Shown here in pieces: positions 9,210 through 18,755 of a DNA stretch of 64,000 nucleotides (within the stretch, counting starts at the first letter, position 1; every line of letters begins with the position of its first letter). Under the pieces are notes generated by a model that worked only from the letters and a program-made list of their open reading frames with translations, was not told where the DNA came from and ran no database searches. The translations under genes were made by a program, and so were the position numbers. The stretch lies in NCBI RefSeq assembly GCF_022346545.1, contig NZ_JAKRNU010000001.1, positions 124,001-188,000 on the forward strand, in the 5' to 3' direction. Source of the stretch: Sporosarcina sp. ACRSM (lineage in GTDB: Bacteria; Bacillota; Bacilli; Bacillales_A; Planococcaceae).

Positions 9210-10955
9210 TTATCGAAGTACACGCAAGACTTCGCGCAATCTTGGATTTCCGCCAGCAGATGGCTGCCAGTCGTATTGTACAACCCGACCACCGTTTGCA
9301 GTGATTGCTTCTGTAAATTTCTTCAATCCAACGTTCACTACGCTTGGTTTTTCAGTCAAAAGTTGTTCGATTGCTTCTGAAACTGTAATTTCAACCTTTG
9401 CAGTTTCTTTCGCAGGAACAAGCTCTTTTGTTACTTCTTCGATTTGGATGTCAAGCATTGCCAAAGCAGTTAGAGCAGCTTGGTTATTGCTATCACGAAG
9501 GATAACGCCAGCTTTTTCTAGCTTCGCTTTTTGCTCGTCTAGATCTTGTGGATCTTGATCCGTACCGCAAACCGTTGCAACAAAGTAAATGTTACGGCCA
9601 TTTGCTTTTGTTTCTTGTTGAATTTTTTCGATGCCAGGGATCAATGCATCAGCCATATCATCATGTGAACCATAACCAAGTACCACATCAAATAGGATGA
9701 CTGCTGTTGATTCATCTTGTGCAGCTTTTTGGAAGAATTGGATACGTGTATCCGGGTCGATCATTGGGTGTGGTTTACCTTGTGTATAGATGTCGTCCCC
9801 AAGGTCGATTACTTGGAAGCCGTTTGTATTTAGAAGGTAACCCGCTTCATCATGATCCGTTTCGCCAAGGTTTAGGCCTCTGCTGATCAAAGTAGCTGCT
9901 TCATAACCAAGCGTACCACCTGAATATAGACCTTTGATTGTTTTTTGTTCTGGTTTCAAGTCCACTGCAGGCACTTCTGCATGGAGTTTATTGTAATTTG
10001 GTTTGATTGGGTTGCCTTTAGCAAGATCTACAGCGATTGCAGCTGTTTCTTCAAGCGTATTGGCATAGTATACATTTCCTTCATGGTTATGTGGCTCTTC
10101 ACCAAGGAAAATAGCAACAACCGGTTTAGAAATGCTTTGTAGTAATTGGACAACTTCGTCACGCACTTCTTTAGCTGGTGGCTTAGAAATAAGTGTGATG
10201 ACTTCTGTTTTACTATGTTGCGCTAGCGCTTTAATACCATCAAGCATTGTGATTGCACCGATTTTATCAGCAAGGTCACGGCCACCCGTACCGATTGCAT
10301 GGCTCACGCCGCTGCCTAGACGGTCAATTTCAGTTGTTACTTCTTGGATACCCGTTCCAGAAGCACCGATTACACCAATTTTACCTGTTTTGATAACGTT
10401 CGCGAATGCAAGTGGAACACCAGAAACAACCGCTGTACCAGCATCAGGACCCATAACAAGAAGACCTTTTTCATGCGCTTTCTCTTTAATACGTCGCTCG
10501 TCTTCGATTGTTACGTTATCACTAAAGATCATAACGTGCATATCTCGGTCTAACGCTTTTTCTGCTTCTTCAGCAGCATATTGACCTGGTGTAGAAATGA
10601 TTGCAAGGTTTGCACTAGGAAGTGCTCTCATCGCTTTATCCCATGTATTTACCGTTTCAAACGCTTCTTTGCTACCAGCAATTGCTTGGTTGCTTAAGTA
10701 GTTATCGACTTCATCAAGTACTTCTTGAATTTTCTCTTCTTGATCTGTGTCAACAACGATACACATATCATTGGAAGCAGCCGCTTCAAGCTCTTCTGTG
10801 AAAAGGCCCGCAGTTTTGAAGATATCTTTGTTCGCAGGCGTCCCCATCATGATTTGAGTTTTGTTTACGCCTTCCATTGTTGCAATTTTATTCGTGAGAA
10901 GCATTAGGTTAACTGAATCCTGGTATGAATTCTGTTTTACAATCGTATAAAGCAT
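9210..10955 (-). CDS. allF: FdrA-like oxamate carbamoyltransferase subunit AllF
   Basis: 581 residues from the ATG at 10955. This start is chosen over a GTG at 10967 because AGAGGTG lies 9 bases upstream of it. The protein belongs to the FdrA family, related to the succinyl-CoA synthetase alpha subunit, with a Rossmann-type GVIGASGTGIQEVT loop near residues 194-207 and MGPDAGTAVV near 168. In E. coli FdrA is AllF of the oxalurate-cleaving enzyme. Here it heads the allF-allG-arcC end of the long minus-strand operon. The third subunit, AllH, is not adjacent but at 20078-21046. Confidence 0.9.
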   Translation of the reverse strand: MLYTIVKQNSYQDSVNLMLLTNKIATMEGVNKTQIMMGTPANKDIFKTAGLFTEELEAAASNDMCIVVDTDQEEKIQEVLDEVDNYLSNQAIAGSKEAFETVNTWDKAMRALPSANLAIISTPGQYAAEEAEKALDRDMHVMIFSDNVTIEDERRIKEKAHEKGLLVMGPDAGTAVVSGVPLAFANVIKTGKIGVIGASGTGIQEVTTEIDRLGSGVSHAIGTGGRDLADKIGAITMLDGIKALAQHSKTEVITLISKPPAKEVRDEVVQLLQSISKPVVAIFLGEEPHNHEGNVYYANTLEETAAIAVDLAKGNPIKPNYNKLHAEVPAVDLKPEQKTIKGLYSGGTLGYEAATLISRGLNLGETDHDEAGYLLNTNGFQVIDLGDDIYTQGKPHPMIDPDTRIQFFQKAAQDESTAVILFDVVLGYGSHDDMADALIPGIEKIQQETKANGRNIYFVATVCGTDQDPQDLDEQKAKLEKAGVILRDSNNQAALTALAMLDIQIEEVTKELVPAKETAKVEITVSEAIEQLLTEKPSVVNVGLKKFTEAITANGGRVVQYDWQPSAGGNPRLREVLRVLR

Positions 10956-11000
10956 GTTTTCACGCACCTCTTCATGATTATTTGTACATCTATTCTATCA

Positions 11001-11249
11001 ATTACGCCTCGGCGTAATTGCGTCCAGATTTTGAATTGCGCTTGAGGCCAACAGGATGTTGGTCATGCAACCGTTGCCGCAGGACGCGGCGAACTTAGGT
11101 TGCCTTCCTCGACTCCCTTCAAAATCTGTGACATCCGCCGGAGGCTTAACTTGAATCAGCAGGGAGTTTGAACCAGCTCTGATCGAAATGCATTCTGGCA
11201 TTCATCCCGCCACTTATGGAAGTGGACGACTTCTGCTGAATCAAGTTAA
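11001..11249. repeat. structured intergenic repeat element, long copy
   Basis: Fills the gap between allF and allD1. It starts with the palindrome ATTACGCC-TC-GGCGTAAT (11001-11018). Later it has arms TTAACTTGAATCAGCAG (11146-11162) and CTGCTGAATCAAGTTAA (11233-11249), which pair with one mismatch around a 70-base loop. The loop itself contains CCACTT-ATGG-AAGTGG. The left arm and its flank (CCGGAGGCTTAACTTGAATC) reappear in changed form at 12424-12442. It shows no coding potential. It looks like a dispersed intergenic repeat typical of a genus; the family is not identified. Confidence 0.6.
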
Positions 11250-11333
11250 AGAAAATCAGATACGCCACAGGCAAAATTGGCGTGGGAAAGGGGGCGGCTA
11301 CTCAAGCAGACCACCCTGTATCCTTCAAAAAAA

Positions 11334-12383
11334 TTATTTAGCAAAAGGGCTTTTACTGTCATATGCATTGTTGTGAACAACGTCTGAAACTAAATAGTCA
11401 TAAATATGATCTACAATTTCAATGCCGTCTTCTTCGTATTTCTTCTCCCGTTCAGCACTTCTTTGTCCAGGGTAAGAAACCTGATCGAAACCTGCAGCCG
11501 GTTTAATGTTGTTCAGGTCCTGCATAGTTGTGGCAATGCCTTCTTGGAAAGCACTTAATCCTGTAAAGTATTCCGGATTAATGACGATATGAAGCTGTCC
11601 AAGATTTCGATATTCCGTGAGATCATGGTACATGGACGACACTTTGTTTCCGAATGGAAGTCCCAGTAAGATGCCGGATAAGACGTCAACCATCATCATG
11701 AGGCCATATCCTTTTGGTCCGGCGATCGGTACTAGAGCATTTACTTTAAATGGATCGGTTGTCGGCTCTCCATTGCTATCAACAGCCCATGTGTCCGGAA
11801 TGGATTCATTTTTTGAACGAGCATGAAGAATTTTACCCCAAGCTTGAACGGTTGTGGCCATATCAAATGTAATATGCTCGCCGTTTTTACCAGGAGCTGC
11901 AAAAGCAATCGGGTTTGTTCCATAATAAGGCTCAGAACCGCCAAAAGGAACGACCATCGGATCCGATTGGCACACGGAGATACCGACCAAATTCTCATTT
12001 GCAGCCTGTTGGACAAAGTAAGAAAGAGCGCCACTATGACCGATTCTTTTAACACCAACGACGGCTACGCCATTTTCTTTTGCCATTTGGATTGCTTCGT
12101 CCATTGCTAGCTTCGCTGCTACATGCCCTACCCCATTATCACCATCAAAAATGGCTGTGCAAGGACCCGTTTTTTCAAATTTGAAATCGGGATTATTATT
12201 CAATCCACCCTTAGCAATTCGTTCAGCATAATATTCTACCCGCATTGCTCCGTGAGAATGGACACCTCTTGCATCGGCATGAACAAGCACGTCTGCAACG
12301 CCACCCGCATGATCCTCAGTCAATCCTGCTTTGTGAAGCTTTGTCACAATTAGATCCTTCAACTGCTCTTTACTTAATCTCAT
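11334..12383 (-). CDS. allD: ureidoglycolate dehydrogenase, copy 1
   Basis: 349 residues from the ATG at 12383 (GGGGTG 6 bases upstream; the in-frame GTG at 12392 lies inside that site). It is a member of the malate/L-lactate/ureidoglycolate dehydrogenase family, with the GVHSHGAMR motif (His44 is the conserved active-site residue) and GYGLMMMVDVLSGILLG near residue 230. It oxidises (S)-ureidoglycolate to oxalurate with NAD. It is very similar to the next gene upstream (12505-13557) along its whole length, so the pair arose by tandem duplication. Which copy carries the main activity cannot be told. Confidence 0.92.
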   Translation of the reverse strand: MRLSKEQLKDLIVTKLHKAGLTEDHAGGVADVLVHADARGVHSHGAMRVEYYAERIAKGGLNNNPDFKFEKTGPCTAIFDGDNGVGHVAAKLAMDEAIQMAKENGVAVVGVKRIGHSGALSYFVQQAANENLVGISVCQSDPMVVPFGGSEPYYGTNPIAFAAPGKNGEHITFDMATTVQAWGKILHARSKNESIPDTWAVDSNGEPTTDPFKVNALVPIAGPKGYGLMMMVDVLSGILLGLPFGNKVSSMYHDLTEYRNLGQLHIVINPEYFTGLSAFQEGIATTMQDLNNIKPAAGFDQVSYPGQRSAEREKKYEEDGIEIVDHIYDYLVSDVVHNNAYDSKSPFAK

Positions 12384-12423
12384 TCCACACACCCCTTTTA
12401 AGTTGTTCCTCGATCAATCATGC

Positions 12424-12475
12424 CGGAGGTTTAACTGGAATCGGCAAGAAGTTCGGACTTCCTCTGATTCCAGTT
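12424..12475. repeat. structured intergenic repeat element, short copy
   Basis: Between the two allD genes. CCGGAGGTTTAACTGGAATC at 12423-12442 matches the element at 11138-11157 with two changes. Its arm AACTGGAATC (12433-12442) pairs perfectly with GATTCCAGTT (12466-12475). It is a shortened relative of the repeat between allF and allD1. Confidence 0.55.
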
Positions 12476-12504
12476 CTACCGGTTTATCTCTATCCGCCAG
12501 TAGA

Positions 12505-13557
12505 TTACTCAGCAGCGAATGGGTTTTTATGATCATATTGGTTATGATGGACGACATCCGATTTTAAATACTCATAAATATCTTCCACGATTTCAATACC
12601 GTTTTCCTCGTAATCCGCGATGACCAGATCATTATTTTGCCCAGGGTATAGGACTTTCGAGAAGCCCGGTGCTGGTTTGACCTGATTTAAATCTTCCATC
12701 GTTTGCGTAATATCTTTTTTGAATTCAGTGATTCCTGTAAAGAATGCCGGATTGATGACGATATGAAGCTGACCTAACTTCCGGTATTCTGATAAATCTT
12801 CATACATCGAGGAAACTTTGTTACCGAATGGAAGTCCAAGAAGGATTCCTGAAAGCACATCCACCATCATCGCAAGTCCATAACCCTTTGGTCCAGCAAT
12901 CGGTAATAATGCATTTACATTGAACGCATCTGTTGTCGGTTCCCCATTGCTGTCAACCGCCCAAGTATTTGGAATGGATTCGTTCTTTGAACGTGCATGG
13001 AGGATTTTACCCCAAGCTTGGACAGTTGTTGCCATATCCAACGTAATCTTCCGGCCATCGCTGCTCGGAGCAGCAAAGGCGATTGGATTCGTTCCATAAT
13101 AAGGCTCGGCTCCGCCAAATGGAACAACCATCGGATCTGATTGACAAACGGAAAAGCCGATAACATCTTCATTTGCCGCTTGTTCCGTGAAATAAGAAAT
13201 GGCTCCGCTGTGCGAAATGTCTCTGACGCCGACAATAGCAACACCATTCTCTTTCGCCATTTTAATGGCTTCATCCATCGCTAACTTCGCTGCGGTATGA
13301 CCATTTCCACCATCTCCGTGAAATACGCCGGAACATGGACCGGTTTGTTCAAATCGGAAGTCCGGATTCGTATTGATTCCGCCCTTTGCGATTCGTTCTG
13401 CATAATACTCCACACGCATAGCCCCGTGGGAATGAATGCCTCGTGCGTCAGCAAACGTCAGTACGTCTGCCGCGACATCAGCATGCTCTTCGTTCAGGCC
13501 AGCTTTGTGAAGCTTCGTTTTGATTAGACCTTTTAAGTCCTCTCTACTTACTCTCAT
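12505..13557 (-). CDS. allD: ureidoglycolate dehydrogenase, copy 2
   Basis: 350 residues, same family and same key residues as copy 1 (GIHSHGAMR with His44, GYGLAMMVDVLSGILLG). AGAGGTG precedes the ATG. It lies 25 bases after allE. The two copies share long identical stretches through the NAD-binding and substrate regions and differ mainly at the C-terminus. This suggests a fairly recent duplication within the operon rather than independent acquisition. Paralogues of this family also reduce 2-ketoacids, so a shifted substrate for one copy is possible. Confidence 0.92.
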   Translation of the reverse strand: MRVSREDLKGLIKTKLHKAGLNEEHADVAADVLTFADARGIHSHGAMRVEYYAERIAKGGINTNPDFRFEQTGPCSGVFHGDGGNGHTAAKLAMDEAIKMAKENGVAIVGVRDISHSGAISYFTEQAANEDVIGFSVCQSDPMVVPFGGAEPYYGTNPIAFAAPSSDGRKITLDMATTVQAWGKILHARSKNESIPNTWAVDSNGEPTTDAFNVNALLPIAGPKGYGLAMMVDVLSGILLGLPFGNKVSSMYEDLSEYRKLGQLHIVINPAFFTGITEFKKDITQTMEDLNQVKPAPGFSKVLYPGQNNDLVIADYEENGIEIVEDIYEYLKSDVVHHNQYDHKNPFAAE

Positions 13558-13582
13558 CGTGACACCTCTTTAATTGGGTATA

Positions 13583-14350
13583 TTATAATGATGCATCCCG
13601 ATTACAATCTTTAGAATACACATATGTCAATGGCTCTCTACCTACTGCATAAGCTGCTTGATGCACATATGGTGCCATAAAGATGTAATCACCTTTTTTA
13701 ACTGGAATCCATTCATTGTCTAGGTTATACATACCCTCACCAGATAGAAGGTAAGCACCATGGCCTTGGTAATGCGTTTCAACAAATGGGTGGCTCGCTG
13801 CCGGATCGAATGAAAGGATATGGAAGTTCATGTCGAACTCAAGATCTAATGGCAAGAGATCTTTAAGGTGAACATTGTGCATATCATCATAGTCCATATA
13901 TTCGATATTGTTCGCATGGCCGGAAACAACCCATGGCTTACGTCCGTTCGCGAGTGGATTATGTTTTTGTTTGTAAAGGAAAAGACGGGAATCACCAGCT
14001 TCCAAGTTTTCCAAATACATTTTTACACCTGGAGGGCAATAGAGGTAGCCGCTCTCTTCAAGAACGAATTCTTCATTGTCCGCTTTTGCTTTAATTTTAC
14101 CGCTAACGACATAAACGAAGCATTGTACGTCTTCTTCACCGCAGTAACCTTCGCTGTTTTTTCCGCCTTCGTGCATTGTCACCATGTAGTCGACAAAGCT
14201 TGCACCAAGTTTCGGTGAACCCAAAATGGAGATTCTGCAATTTTCGAATCCAGGAATAACATTATTCACTAATCCTTCTGGAGCGATCAACGCATATTGC
14301 CCAGGTTTGATAATTGATCTGCTTGATAGTAAATCTTTTGGATAACCCAT
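13583..14350 (-). CDS. allE: (S)-ureidoglycine aminohydrolase
   Basis: 255 residues from the ATG at 14350, preceded by AGAGGAGA; longer readings to 14458 have no ribosome site and run into allC. It is a bicupin with both cupin halves visible. The Mn ligands of the C-terminal cupin are present: Glu191, His193, His197 (ETHYQGH) and Gln231. It releases ammonia from ureidoglycine to give (S)-ureidoglycolate. It sits between allC and allD, matching the order of the pathway. Confidence 0.94.
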   Translation of the reverse strand: MGYPKDLLSSRSIIKPGQYALIAPEGLVNNVIPGFENCRISILGSPKLGASFVDYMVTMHEGGKNSEGYCGEEDVQCFVYVVSGKIKAKADNEEFVLEESGYLYCPPGVKMYLENLEAGDSRLFLYKQKHNPLANGRKPWVVSGHANNIEYMDYDDMHNVHLKDLLPLDLEFDMNFHILSFDPAASHPFVETHYQGHGAYLLSGEGMYNLDNEWIPVKKGDYIFMAPYVHQAAYAVGREPLTYVYSKDCNRDASL

Positions 14351-14423
14351 TGTTACATTCTCCTCTGTTTGTATATATTTCCAGGTGAACACCTGACTTT
14401 CACAACATTCATGTACCAGCGAA

Positions 14424-15686
14424 TTATTCTTTATAGCCCAATTCGTAAAGCGCACCAATCAGTGCTTTCACGCCTTCTGCCAAATCTGTCGGCTCTGTAA
14501 ACTCAGCCGGATTATGGCTGATCCCTTTCAGACTCGGTACAAACAGCATAGCTGTTGGCACCACAGGCGCGAAGATCTGGGAATCGTGTCCAGCACCACT
14601 GTGCATCAGCTTGTAATTCAAGCCGTTTTCTTTACATTGTTTTTCAATAAGCTCAACAACCTGTTGATCCATCGGGACTGGATCTTCATCCATCCACATG
14701 TCAATCGTCATTTCAACTGTGTGCTCTTCTGAGATGTCTTGCATTTTAGCTGTCATCTGTTCTGTAAAAGCAACCAATGCTTCTTTATCCGTATGACGGA
14801 CATCAATTGTGAAAATAGCTTTTCCTGGTACTACATTCACAATATTTGGAAGCGCTTCGATTTTTCCGACAGTCGTTACAAGTGGGTCTCCGACTTCTTT
14901 GGCCATCGAAATGATTTCATAGATCATTTGGCTTGCTGCAAAAACAGCATCTTTCCGATAGCCCATCGGTGTAGTGCCCGCATGATTAGCTTCGCCCGTT
15001 ATTTCAACCGTATACCGTCTTTGCCCAACAATGTTGTTCACGACGCCGACTGAAATTTTTTCTGTTTCTAAGACGCTTCCTTGCTCAACATGCACTTCAA
15101 CGAATGCTTTCAAATCTTGGCGCGGTCCTTTGGATTCATCTCTGAAACCAAAGCCTGCATTTTCCATTGCTTGAACAAATGGAACGCCGTCGAAATCCTT
15201 GATGTTTTCAACGTCTTCGCGTTTCGCGATGCCCACAATGTTTTTAGAGCCCCAGAATGAGTAAGGAAAACGACTTCCTTCCTCTTCAGCCATGGAAACA
15301 ACTTCGATGTTCCGAACGGGTTGGCCGAAATGCTTTTTCAAGTATTTCAACGCCAAGATGCCAGCGACAATGCCATAAGCACCATCAAAGCGTCCGCCGT
15401 TTGTCACAGTATCGACATGGGAGCCAGTCAAGACCGTTTCGTTTGTGTGTTTCCCTTTTAAAGTACCGAATAAACTTCCAACTTCATCAAAACGTGCTTC
15501 TAAACCTTCGCTCTCTATCCATTCTTTGAGTGCATTCTGACCTTCGACCCACTCTTTTGTATAGAGCAAACGAGAAACGCCGCCTTGAGGATCTTTTCCA
15601 AACTCAGCTAACCATTCAAGTCTGTCAGCCGTTTCTGTCGCTAGTTGATCAAGATTTTGAATTGTTTCTTTGATTTCATTCACCAA
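14424..15686 (-). CDS. allC: allantoate amidohydrolase
   Basis: 420 residues, an M20-family binuclear metal amidohydrolase. Metal ligands are visible: His90 and Asp101 in GSHVDTVTNGGRFDG, the Glu triplet 134-136 in MAEEEGSRF and His199 in VEVHVEQG, plus a late HSGAGHDS. It hydrolyses allantoate to ureidoglycine, CO2 and ammonia. The start is either TTG 15686 or GTG 15683; AAGGGCG is well spaced for the TTG. A tiny overlapping ATG frame (15691-15693) ends at once. It is the first gene of the allC-allE-allD-allD-allF-allG-arcC transcript. Confidence 0.93.
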   Translation of the reverse strand: MVNEIKETIQNLDQLATETADRLEWLAEFGKDPQGGVSRLLYTKEWVEGQNALKEWIESEGLEARFDEVGSLFGTLKGKHTNETVLTGSHVDTVTNGGRFDGAYGIVAGILALKYLKKHFGQPVRNIEVVSMAEEEGSRFPYSFWGSKNIVGIAKREDVENIKDFDGVPFVQAMENAGFGFRDESKGPRQDLKAFVEVHVEQGSVLETEKISVGVVNNIVGQRRYTVEITGEANHAGTTPMGYRKDAVFAASQMIYEIISMAKEVGDPLVTTVGKIEALPNIVNVVPGKAIFTIDVRHTDKEALVAFTEQMTAKMQDISEEHTVEMTIDMWMDEDPVPMDQQVVELIEKQCKENGLNYKLMHSGAGHDSQIFAPVVPTAMLFVPSLKGISHNPAEFTEPTDLAEGVKALIGALYELGYKE

Positions 15687-15930
15687 TTTCCATCGCCCTT
15701 TTCCTCGCTATGTAAAAATTGTCTGTCATTACTGTAAAAAGTATATTACGATTTAGTTCATGCAGTTTTCTGATTCACGCAGGTCATAAGCACTGAATCA
15801 TATTATTTTTTCGCGTCTTTTTGGCTCCACTAATCATTGTAAACGTTTCGCCAAAAATAGTCTTTAGCTCAAATGGATAAAGTTCTATCTTTTTTTTAGC
15901 CACTTTGGATAAAACGGAGTGCTGTGGAAG

Positions 15931-15960
15931 CAAAAAAAAGGCAGCGAGGTAAGCTGCCTT
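15931..15960 (-). terminator. intrinsic terminator of pucR-like gene 1
   Basis: AAGGCAGC/GCTGCCTT stem (15939-15946 with 15953-15960), with A at 15932-15939 giving a T run on the minus strand. It directly abuts the stop codon of the regulator and separates it from allC. Confidence 0.85.
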
Positions 15961-15961
15961 T

Positions 15962-17620
15962 TTAGTATTCTTGATTTTCACGCTGGATGAGTTCATGGAT
16001 CTTCAATCCAACCCGTACGGATAGCATCTCTTCCGAATCGTCAAAATCCATGCCCGTTATTTCTTTGATTCTGTCCAAACGGTAGACGACAGTTTTACTG
16101 TGTATAAAGAGGTGTTTAGCTGTTTGCGTAACGTTTTGATTGCACTCCAAAAAGGTTTGTAATGTCTTCAGCAAGTCTGCCTGATTGGCTTGTTGGTATT
16201 CGAGTAATTCTTTCAAGGAATGAGGGATGAATTGCATAAGCGCAGAGGAATCCTTTACATGGCGCAGCAGTCTGAAAATCCCTAATTCCGAAAAGGCCGT
16301 AATCGATTCCAGGCCGTTCAACTTTTCGCCTAACTCCAGCGCATCTTGGGCTTCCCGATAACTTTTCGGAATTTCGATAATATCGCTGACCGCACTCCCG
16401 ATCCCGACTTGAACCGCAATCTCTTTGACTTGTTTGTTGACAAGCGCTTGAATCTTTTGGGCAATGCCTTTAATCTCTTTCATCCAAGCAGGATCATTCG
16501 GACTTGTCTTTTCCACTTTCCACAGGACGATAAACAAATTGCTCCGATTCGAAATAATGCCATTCGGTAAATAGTGATGGATCGCTTCATGCACGAGATA
16601 ATGACTCCGATCGGAAAGCCCGCTTTTTTGTTTCAATACGTTGTCTGTCAGGCGGTTGATTTTGAAGAGGACCGCTGCAAATGCCCCCATGAAATCCCAA
16701 CCGATGACGTTCGCTTTTTCATATATGGCGTTGATAGATTGGATTTTCCCGCTAATGAGCTCTTCAACGAGGTCATTTTTATATTTCTTCTCCACTTCCG
16801 CAACCGCAAACTGCTTGACCAATTCGAGCGACAAAGAGATGGCCGCATTTTCTACAGCGATCAAGTCCAGTTCACCTAGCGATTTATTGATCTCGCCAAT
16901 TAATAAATACATTTTGTTATCATTCAGCGTTTCAATCGGTACGACAATTTGATGTCCTTTACAATTATCCAATTCCGGGTATTTTACGATTTGCCGGTAG
17001 TGTGGGAATTTGATGCCGATTGTCGGTTCGTAAAAATGGACTTTTTCAACCATTTCAAACGTCTCGAGGCCAGGGTAGGTCGAAACGATGCAACTGAAAT
17101 TCCGATCAAACAAAGCAACCGGGTTGCCGATCAGTTCTTCCAATGTATTAATAATTTTCTCCAGTCCTTCATCGGCAAGGGACAAGGCCGTGAACCGGTC
17201 ATGGATCTCTTTATAATACTGCAGTTTGGTGACCTGATGATTAAAAAGCTCCCCCATGATCGGGTACATGACATCGACGAAAGGGATCTCTTTCGGCAAT
17301 TGGATGATCGGCATCATAAAGGTTTCGCCCGCTTCGATCAATTGACGGGAAATATCCGTATCGGACTGTTTGAAAATGAACGCGCTCACTCTCTTTTCGG
17401 CTAAATTCGCAAAAAACGCCTTTAGCTCTTTTTCATCGAAGTTTCGGATCGAATAGAGACTGGTTAAGATCACTTCTCCGCCTTTAATCCATTTGGCAAG
17501 ATCCGGGCCTTCCATGATCGTTACCCCTTCAATTGTATTCTGAATATAATGTTGTCCCGTTAAAATTTTAGCATCTTTCAATGGCTCCATGGCCAATAAA
17601 TCTTTCACCCTCAGCTCCAT
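15962..17620 (-). CDS. PucR family transcriptional regulator 1
   Basis: 552 residues. An N-terminal PucR domain (about 5-125) is followed by a degenerate GGDEF-like CdaR middle domain (about 290-420) and a C-terminal PucR-type helix-turn-helix (about 485-545, NVTQTAKHLFIHSKTVVYRLDRI). PucR proteins control purine and allantoin catabolism in B. subtilis. This one sits directly upstream of the allC operon in the same orientation but is cut off from it by a terminator, and it faces an esterase gene on the other side. It is the likely regulator of the allantoin genes, together with the second PucR at 21308-22966. Confidence 0.9.
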   Translation of the reverse strand: MELRVKDLLAMEPLKDAKILTGQHYIQNTIEGVTIMEGPDLAKWIKGGEVILTSLYSIRNFDEKELKAFFANLAEKRVSAFIFKQSDTDISRQLIEAGETFMMPIIQLPKEIPFVDVMYPIMGELFNHQVTKLQYYKEIHDRFTALSLADEGLEKIINTLEELIGNPVALFDRNFSCIVSTYPGLETFEMVEKVHFYEPTIGIKFPHYRQIVKYPELDNCKGHQIVVPIETLNDNKMYLLIGEINKSLGELDLIAVENAAISLSLELVKQFAVAEVEKKYKNDLVEELISGKIQSINAIYEKANVIGWDFMGAFAAVLFKINRLTDNVLKQKSGLSDRSHYLVHEAIHHYLPNGIISNRSNLFIVLWKVEKTSPNDPAWMKEIKGIAQKIQALVNKQVKEIAVQVGIGSAVSDIIEIPKSYREAQDALELGEKLNGLESITAFSELGIFRLLRHVKDSSALMQFIPHSLKELLEYQQANQADLLKTLQTFLECNQNVTQTAKHLFIHSKTVVYRLDRIKEITGMDFDDSEEMLSVRVGLKIHELIQRENQEY

Positions 17621-17782
17621 TTGCCCCCGTCCTTTCCCTATCAGTGGTATTGTTAGTGGAAACCTTATCTCTCATACGAGATTGACAACGTAATAAACAA
17701 TCCTCGAAATTTCATCCATTTTATTATACAATACTAAAATAATGCTTGACTGCTTTAATCATTTAGAAAAGAGTGTGACATC

Positions 17783-18655
17783 ATGTTGAAAACAACCATC
17801 GTCTATAAGAAGGAAGAAAATTTCGAGCTCAAAGGAGATTTTTATCCAGCGTCTCAAACAAACCGCCCCGTCATTTTGTATATTCACGGCGGCGGTCTTC
17901 TTTGGGGTTCGCGTGAAGATATGAAATCCGAGCAGATCGAATTTTATCATAAAGCGGGCTTTAATATCTTCTCAATCGACTATCGTTTAGCACCTGAATC
18001 CAAATTGCCCGCAATCAAAGAAGATATTGCCGATGCCTTAAATTGGGTTGAAAACGAAGGCGCTCAGCAGTTTGACTACGATCCGGAAAACATCGCTGTC
18101 ATCGGCAGCTCCGCAGGCGGATTTCTCGCCCTCTTGACAGGCACATTCACGAAAAAACCGAAAGCCATTGTTTCTTTTTACGGCTATGGGGATATTCTCG
18201 GAGATTGGGCTTTAAAACCAAGCCCTCATTATACAAGCATGACTAATGTGCCAAGGGAACTTGCCAAGATGCTTATTTCGAACGAAATCATCTCCGTCGG
18301 CCCGATTGAAAAACGATATGCGCTTTATATGCACGCAAGACAGCATGGCGTTTGGATCGAGGAATTGACTGGACTTATTCCCATTATAGAAAAAGAAGAA
18401 CTGTCGAAGTATTGTCCACTTTACCATGTTCATGCTGATTTCCCACCAACTCTCCTTCTCCATGGGACCAATGATGACGACGTCCCTTATGAACAATCTG
18501 TCTTGATGGCCGAAGCATTAAGAGAAAACGGAGTGGATGAGCAATTGATCACCATTCCTGATGGCAAACACCAATTTGATGAAGATTGGGAAAACCCGGT
18601 TGTTCAGCATGCTTTCGAAGAAGTCATCACCTTCTTGACTCACAAACTCGTATAA
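17783..18655 (+). CDS. alpha/beta hydrolase, carboxylesterase-like
   Basis: 290 residues of the hormone-sensitive lipase / BD-FAE type. It has an HGGG oxyanion-hole motif (35-38), nucleophile Ser110 in GSSAGG, an acidic residue in GTNDDDVP and a late His in GKHQF. There is no signal peptide, so it acts in the cytoplasm. It is transcribed divergently from PucR 1 and ends at a strong terminator. A possible -35 TTGACA lies near 17680. The substrate is unknown. Its place inside the allantoin island suggests a link to a ureide or ester side product, but that is only context. Confidence 0.85.
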   Translation: MLKTTIVYKKEENFELKGDFYPASQTNRPVILYIHGGGLLWGSREDMKSEQIEFYHKAGFNIFSIDYRLAPESKLPAIKEDIADALNWVENEGAQQFDYDPENIAVIGSSAGGFLALLTGTFTKKPKAIVSFYGYGDILGDWALKPSPHYTSMTNVPRELAKMLISNEIISVGPIEKRYALYMHARQHGVWIEELTGLIPIIEKEELSKYCPLYHVHADFPPTLLLHGTNDDDVPYEQSVLMAEALRENGVDEQLITIPDGKHQFDEDWENPVVQHAFEEVITFLTHKLV

Positions 18656-18663
18656 AATCAAAA

Positions 18664-18687
18664 GGGCTGAGATCTAATTCTCAGCCC
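18664..18687 (+). terminator. bidirectional intrinsic terminator
   Basis: GGGCTGAGA (18664-18672) pairs with TCTCAGCCC (18679-18687) and is followed by TTCTTTAT. A residues on the left side let it also end the permease transcript coming from the minus strand. Confidence 0.85.
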
Positions 18688-18755
18688 TTCTTTATGCTCT
18701 TCATTTATTTTGTTTGTAAATCGCTTTTATCAGGAATGGAGCTTGCGTCTTCCTT

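Noticed and set aside
10132..10584. Plus-strand open frame of 150 codons
   Set aside because: Antisense to allF, low-complexity Ser/Ala-rich translation, no ribosome site.
15784..15996. Minus-strand frame of 70 codons upstream of allC
   Set aside because: Overlaps the end and terminator of the PucR-like gene and has no ribosome site.
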